From Conexivisphaera sp046536535 (GTDB taxonomy: Archaea; Thermoproteota; Nitrososphaeria; Conexivisphaerales; Conexivisphaeraceae): a stretch of 8,029 bases of DNA. Shown here in pieces: positions 5,325 to 8,029 of the stretch. The notes beneath the pieces were generated by a model, which saw only the letters and a program-made list of their open reading frames with translations, was not told where the DNA came from and searched no databases. The position numbers and the translations under genes were made by a program. Positions within the stretch are counted from its first letter, which is position 1. Every line of letters starts with the position of its first letter. Location of the stretch: contig JAWDMO010000059.1 of assembly GCA_046536535.1 (NCBI GenBank), positions 1-8,029 on the forward strand, written 5' to 3'.

Positions 5325-6647
5325 ATGCTGCCCTCGACTTTAAGAGCGCGCCGCGACGAGCCGCGGGCGTTGGCCAAGTGGCTCTACTCGTGGCTGCTGG
5401 TGGGCGCCGTGTCCTACGCCCTCGGGATGCTGGCCCCACTGTTGATACTGGAGCTGGGCGGGACCGTGTTGGAAGTCAGCCTGGCATCCCTCACATATTA
5501 CGCGTCGCTGACGGCCGGCAGCATAATCTGGGGCTGGGCCGCCGACGTCGTGCCCAGGCGCAGGCCCCCGGTCATAGCGAGCGCGGCCGGCCTGGCGCTG
5601 ACGCCCACCGCGATGGCGCTCAGCGGCTCAATACCGGGCATCATAGCCTGGTACGCGGTCGGCGCGTTCCTCTACGCGGCTCTCGTGGTCTACCTGAACC
5701 TGCTGGTCGTCGAGACCACCGACAGGGGGCAGTGGAGCGAGAACGCCAGGAGGGGGTTCATCTACCTGGTTACAGGGAGCGCCGTCGGGACGGCCCTCGG
5801 GCTCCCATCGGTGGCGCTGTCCGGGGCCCTGCCCGGGCTCCTGCGCTACGCGGAGCTCTCGACGGCGGCCGGCGCCGCGGGGGCGGCCATACTATACGCG
5901 TTCGTCCGCGAGCCGCCCATGACCCTCGAGAGGAGGGCGCTGCTCAGCTTTCCGAACGTCTTCATCTCCAGGCTGACGTCCCTCCCGCTGATATTCCTCA
6001 GCGTGCCGAGGCTCTTCGACCTCAAGGCGCTGGGGAAGAGGATAAGGAGGATCCCCGGATCCGAGCTGAGCGTCCTCACGCTGGCGAACGCGCTCTTCAG
6101 CGCGTCAGCTCAGATGTTCTTCACGGTCTACATACCCTATGAGGAGTCCGTGGGGCTCAGCGAGGCCCAGGTGCTAATATCCTACCTGTACATGTCGACG
6201 GTGAACGCGCTCGCCGCCGCGCTACTGGCGGACGAGCTCAGGAGGCCGAGCTACAGGCTGGCGTCCAGGGGGATGGGGATCAGGGCCCTGGGGATGCTGG
6301 CGGCCGCCGCCTTCTCCACGTTCACGGTGGGCCCCGACGCGCTGTACGCGACCATGCTCTCATTCACATTCATAGCGTTCGCGTACACGATAATAACGGT
6401 GACTATGAACGCCCTCCTGTACGCGAGCATGGTGCCGGGCACGAGGGGGAGGAGCCTCGGGGCCTACAGCACCGCGGGGAGCCTGTCGTTCATGATCGGG
6501 TCCTTAGTCTCGGGGCTCATCGTCCGCTCCTTCGGGTACCAGCTGGACTTCTTCGCGAGCGCCGCCACCGTCATGGTTGCCGCGGCGGTCGTGGAGCTCT
6601 ATTACGGCTCCTCCGGCTCCACCGCGGAGTCCATCGAAGTGTATTAG
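5325..6647 (+). CDS. MFS transporter, 12 predicted helices
   Basis: 440 residues, inner-membrane secondary transporter of the major facilitator superfamily; substrate unknown. Two six-helix halves are visible, separated by a basic cytoplasmic loop (about 226-248, with DLKALGKRIRRIPGSE). The MFS motif A sits between helices 2 and 3: GWAADVVPRRR (70-80), with the conserved Gly, Asp and basic residues. The C-terminus ends in a short polar tail. Start choice is open. ATG 5325 lies only 13 bp after the IS right-end hairpin, without Shine-Dalgarno. In-frame TTG 5370 has the box ACTTTAAGA (5337-5345) centred 29 nt upstream, the leaderless spacing seen at other genes here, and would begin with AKWLYSW just before helix 1. 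I list the longer form, but the TTG start may be the real one. The gene stands alone, with no accessory gene hinting at a substrate. Confidence 0.88.
   Translation: MLPSTLRARRDEPRALAKWLYSWLLVGAVSYALGMLAPLLILELGGTVLEVSLASLTYYASLTAGSIIWGWAADVVPRRRPPVIASAAGLALTPTAMALSGSIPGIIAWYAVGAFLYAALVVYLNLLVVETTDRGQWSENARRGFIYLVTGSAVGTALGLPSVALSGALPGLLRYAELSTAAGAAGAAILYAFVREPPMTLERRALLSFPNVFISRLTSLPLIFLSVPRLFDLKALGKRIRRIPGSELSVLTLANALFSASAQMFFTVYIPYEESVGLSEAQVLISYLYMSTVNALAAALLADELRRPSYRLASRGMGIRALGMLAAAAFSTFTVGPDALYATMLSFTFIAFAYTIITVTMNALLYASMVPGTRGRSLGAYSTAGSLSFMIGSLVSGLIVRSFGYQLDFFASAATVMVAAAVVELYYGSSGSTAESIEVY
5337..5345 (+). promoter_or_regulatory. TATA-like box favouring a TTG start of the MFS gene
   Basis: ACTTTAAGA lies just past the IS605-type relic and 29 nt before TTG 5370. 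If used, the ATG at 5325 would not be in the mRNA. It is the only AT-rich patch between the relic and helix 1. Confidence 0.4.
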
Positions 6648-6831
6648 AGCATTCGCGCGGCGATCCGCCTCCGGTCCCGGCGCCGATATGCATGCGGCTG
6701 CGCCTGAGGCGCGAAATCTTTCCATCGCGCTGGACGGCGCACGGAAGGCGCGCATGAGCGCTCTCACGCCGACGACCTCCGCCTACTTTATATAGGAGGA
6801 TCATGGGGGAATCGCGCGGTGGTGCGCATTT
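6648..6831. other. Spacer between MFS and PLP-enzyme genes
   Basis: GC-rich, with no convincing gene. It holds a 5-bp hairpin GCGCC-TGA-GGCGC (6700-6712) followed by GAAATCTTTCC, a weak candidate terminator for the MFS transcript, and a small GCGC-ATGA-GCGC stem (6750-6761). Its right end carries the promoter of the next gene. A 35-codon frame from ATG 6688 to TAG 6795 exists but runs into the TATA box and looks accidental. Confidence 0.4.
6786..6794 (+). promoter_or_regulatory. TATA box of the cysteine-synthase-like gene
   Basis: CTTTATATA, close to the archaeal box A consensus. A start point about 25 nt downstream falls near 6812-6818, giving a leader of some 15-20 nt before the GTG at 6832. 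In that leader GGTGG (6819-6823) could serve as a weak ribosome binding site. The strong AGGAGG at 6794-6799 overlaps the box itself and would not be transcribed from it. Confidence 0.65.
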
Positions 6832-7752
6832 GTGTCATTCGGCGCGCGCTCAATGGTGCTCAGCTCGTCGCTTGAGCTCATTGAGGCGCTGCACCCCACG
6901 CCACTCGTGAAGCTCCCCAAGATCTCAGAGTACCACGTTGGCATCTGGGCCAAGCTGGAGTTCTTCAACCCGTTCAGCCGCAGCATAAAGGACAGGGCCG
7001 CCATCTCCATGCTCTCGGGGGCAATGAGGAGGACGGGGGCCACCCGCTTCTACGAGGCCACCTCGGGCAACCTCGGCGTGGCTCTGGCGGCCCTTGCGGC
7101 CGCGCACGGGGTCAGGTTCAGGGCGTACGTCCCGAGGTCCGCGGCGGGCGCCGCGGTGAGCCTCATGAGGATCCTGGGCGCGGAGGTGGTCGTGGGCGAC
7201 TCCGAAGGCGTGGACGACGGCCTCGTGGAGGCCGCCAGGAGGGATGCGGAGAGGGACGGCGCGGTCTTCCTGGATCAATACCACAATGAGGACAATCCCA
7301 GGGGGCAGGGCACGCTGGCGGCCGAGCTGCGCGAGCAGTTCCGCGCGGCCGGCCTCAGGCCCGTGGCGGTCGTCTCGGGCACGGGGAGCCTTGGGCACCT
7401 GACCGCACTGGGCGAGCTGCGCGACGAGCTGGGGTTCTCGCTGGTCGCGGCGAGGCCGGCGGAGGGGGAGAGGATACCCGGCCTCAGGAGGGACTGGAAG
7501 AGGAGGATGGTCGCTGACTTGGTCGTGGACGTCACCCTGAGGGAATCCATCGAGGCGGCGCTCAGGGTAGCCAGGATGGAGGGGCTGGCCGTCGGGGTCA
7601 GCTCCGGCGCCGCGCTGGCGGCGGCCGAGGCGGCCGCTGAGGATCTGGGACCCGGCGACTACGTGGTTATATTCCCCGACGACGCCCTGAAGTACATAGA
7701 CCTGTATGAGGCGCACTTGTCTCCTACACGCGCCCCATTATCCTTAAGATAA
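6832..7752 (+). CDS. Cysteine synthase / O-phosphoserine sulfhydrylase-like PLP enzyme
   Basis: 306 residues, cytosolic fold-type II PLP enzyme that would make L-cysteine from sulfide and O-acetylserine or O-phosphoserine. Motifs: PTPLVKL (22-28); KLEFFNPFSRSIKDRAA (41-57), with K53 the PLP Schiff-base lysine; EATSGNLGVALA (75-86), the substrate-carboxylate loop; SGTGSLGH (182-189), the PLP-phosphate loop; GVSSGAALAA (255-264); and FPDDALKYI (281-289) in place of the usual PDxGxRY. The NPFSRS(I/V)KDR form is the one I associate with archaeal O-phosphoserine sulfhydrylases rather than the bacterial NPTGSVKDR of CysK, so phosphoserine may be the donor; this is inference. Start: GTG 6832 fits the TATA box; the in-frame ATG 6853 is the alternative, since family-like sequence begins only around residue 13. 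Its end is 13 bp from the end of the convergent acyl-CoA dehydrogenase gene. Threonine synthase-like or other CysK-fold roles cannot be fully excluded. Confidence 0.85.
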   Translation: MSFGARSMVLSSSLELIEALHPTPLVKLPKISEYHVGIWAKLEFFNPFSRSIKDRAAISMLSGAMRRTGATRFYEATSGNLGVALAALAAAHGVRFRAYVPRSAAGAAVSLMRILGAEVVVGDSEGVDDGLVEAARRDAERDGAVFLDQYHNEDNPRGQGTLAAELREQFRAAGLRPVAVVSGTGSLGHLTALGELRDELGFSLVAARPAEGERIPGLRRDWKRRMVADLVVDVTLRESIEAALRVARMEGLAVGVSSGAALAAAEAAAEDLGPGDYVVIFPDDALKYIDLYEAHLSPTRAPLSLR

Positions 7753-7754
7753 TT

Positions 7755-7769
7755 TTAATCAATGATTAA
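7755..7769. terminator. Perfect inverted repeat between convergent genes, possible bidirectional terminator
   Basis: TTAATCA-A-TGATTAA, seven perfect pairs around one base, preceded by a T run (7753-7756). It fills the 13-bp gap between the two stop codons and runs into the TAA of the acyl-CoA dehydrogenase gene (7766-7768). The AT-rich, T-run context suits archaeal termination in both directions. With a one-base centre it is more likely to act as DNA (a protein site) than as an RNA hairpin. Confidence 0.45.
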
Positions 7770-8029
7770 TCGTAGCGCTCCGCGGGAGATAGGCTCCGCC
7801 CGGGGGATCGCTCTATGGATGGGCCCCCGGGCGCGGAGAGGGCTCTCAGCAGCGACTTCGCTATCGTGAGCCTCTGCACGTCGTTCGCCCCCTCGTAGAT
7901 AGTCGTTACCATCGCGTCCCTCAGATACCTCTCGACGAGCGCATCCCTGTCGACCCCGGCCCCTCCGTGTATCGTTATCGCGTCCCTCGCCACCCTCACG
8001 GCCACCTCCGTTGCGTAGTACTTGGCTAT
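7766..8029 (-). CDS. Acyl-CoA dehydrogenase, C-terminal part (5' end outside window)
   Basis: FAD flavoenzyme that introduces the alpha-beta double bond in acyl-CoA, passing electrons to an electron-transfer flavoprotein; cytosolic, fatty-acid or branched-chain acyl-CoA oxidation. Only 87 residues are visible and the frame is still open at the window edge (IAKYYATEVAVRVARD), so the GTG at 8005 is internal. The C-terminal four-helix domain shows the FAD-contact motif AITIHGGAGV, then LVERYLRDAMVTTIYEGANDVQRL. The Glu of IYEG occupies the position of the catalytic base in medium- and short-chain enzymes. HGGAGV replaces the more common HGGYG. The tail after KSLLRAL is a short Pro/Ser/Arg-rich extension (PGGPSIERSPGRSLSPAERYD) with no known role. 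Substrate chain length cannot be told from this part. Confidence 0.93.
   Translation of the reverse strand: MAKYYATEVAVRVARDAITIHGGAGVDRDALVERYLRDAMVTTIYEGANDVQRLTIAKSLLRALSAPGGPSIERSPGRSLSPAERYD

Noticed and set aside
5312..6142. Continuation of the tnpB frame past its usual end
   Set aside because: The frame is only open because the tnpB relic lost its stop; beyond 5312 it is an out-of-phase, Arg/Gly-rich reading of the MFS gene, not a fusion protein.
6688..6795. 35-codon frame ending in the TATA box of the next gene
   Set aside because: No promoter or ribosome site of its own and no recognisable sequence; its stop is made by the TATA box.
6794..6886. AGGAGG followed by ATG at 6803, opening a 28-codon frame
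   Set aside because: The ribosome-site-like string overlaps the TATA box, so it should not be in the mRNA; the peptide is Arg/Cys/Ser-rich and out of phase with the PLP enzyme.
6925..7716. 263-codon minus-strand frame opposite the cysteine synthase-like gene
   Set aside because: Shadow frame; no motifs, and the plus strand has all PLP-enzyme signatures.
1..8029. CRISPR array, toxin-antitoxin pair or defence island
   Set aside because: No regularly spaced repeats and no matching gene families; the tnpB relic is the only nuclease-related sequence.

Overview
The window comes from a high-GC archaeon, most likely a thermophilic member of the Thermoproteota (crenarchaeal-type). Evidence: a Cdc48/VAT-type AAA ATPase, two tRNA genes with encoded CCA (one split by a 38-nt intron with a bulge-helix-bulge fold), TATA-like boxes about 25-30 nt before the tRNA 5' ends and before several start codons (suggesting leaderless mRNAs), heavy use of ATA for Ile and AGG for Arg, GTG/TTG starts, and archaeal IS200/IS605-type debris. 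I cannot name genus or species.

Layout. 1-687 (+): C-terminal part of a Cdc48-like unfoldase, cut by the window edge. 742-819 (+): tRNA-Arg(CCG). 820-1063: non-coding with two hairpins. 1064-2389 (+): DUF4382-type extracytoplasmic glycoprotein. 2420-2740 (+): small three-helix membrane protein whose last codon and stop overlap, on the other strand, the 3' end of tRNA-Gln(CTG) (2735-2848, -). 2849-3286: 438-bp spacer with the tRNA-Gln promoter, a strong hairpin with two alternative pairings, a solo IS605-like right-end remnant and the likely terminator of the next gene. 3287-4933 (-): ClC-family chloride protein fused to a CBS pair, with a repeat-rich promoter. About 4985-5312: a decayed IS200/IS605 (TnpB-type) element with both end hairpins but only the last ~93 codons of tnpB. 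5325-6647 (+): 12-helix MFS transporter. 6648-6831: spacer. 6832-7752 (+): cysteine synthase/O-phosphoserine sulfhydrylase-like PLP enzyme. 7766-8029 (-): C-terminus of an acyl-CoA dehydrogenase, convergent with the previous gene and running off the window.

The genes look like separate transcription units: most have their own TATA-like box and many neighbours differ in direction. The one pair that may work together is the DUF4382 surface protein and the small membrane protein behind it, although that second gene seems to have its own promoter overlapping the first gene's stop codon. I see no CRISPR array, defence island, toxin-antitoxin pair or clear new multi-gene system. The most interesting signals are structural: the tRNA-Gln intron and its overlap with a coding gene, the competing hairpins at 2989-3031, the repeat operator before the ClC gene, the ClC residue pattern (gating Glu kept, proton Glu replaced by Val), and the tnpB relic next to the MFS start.
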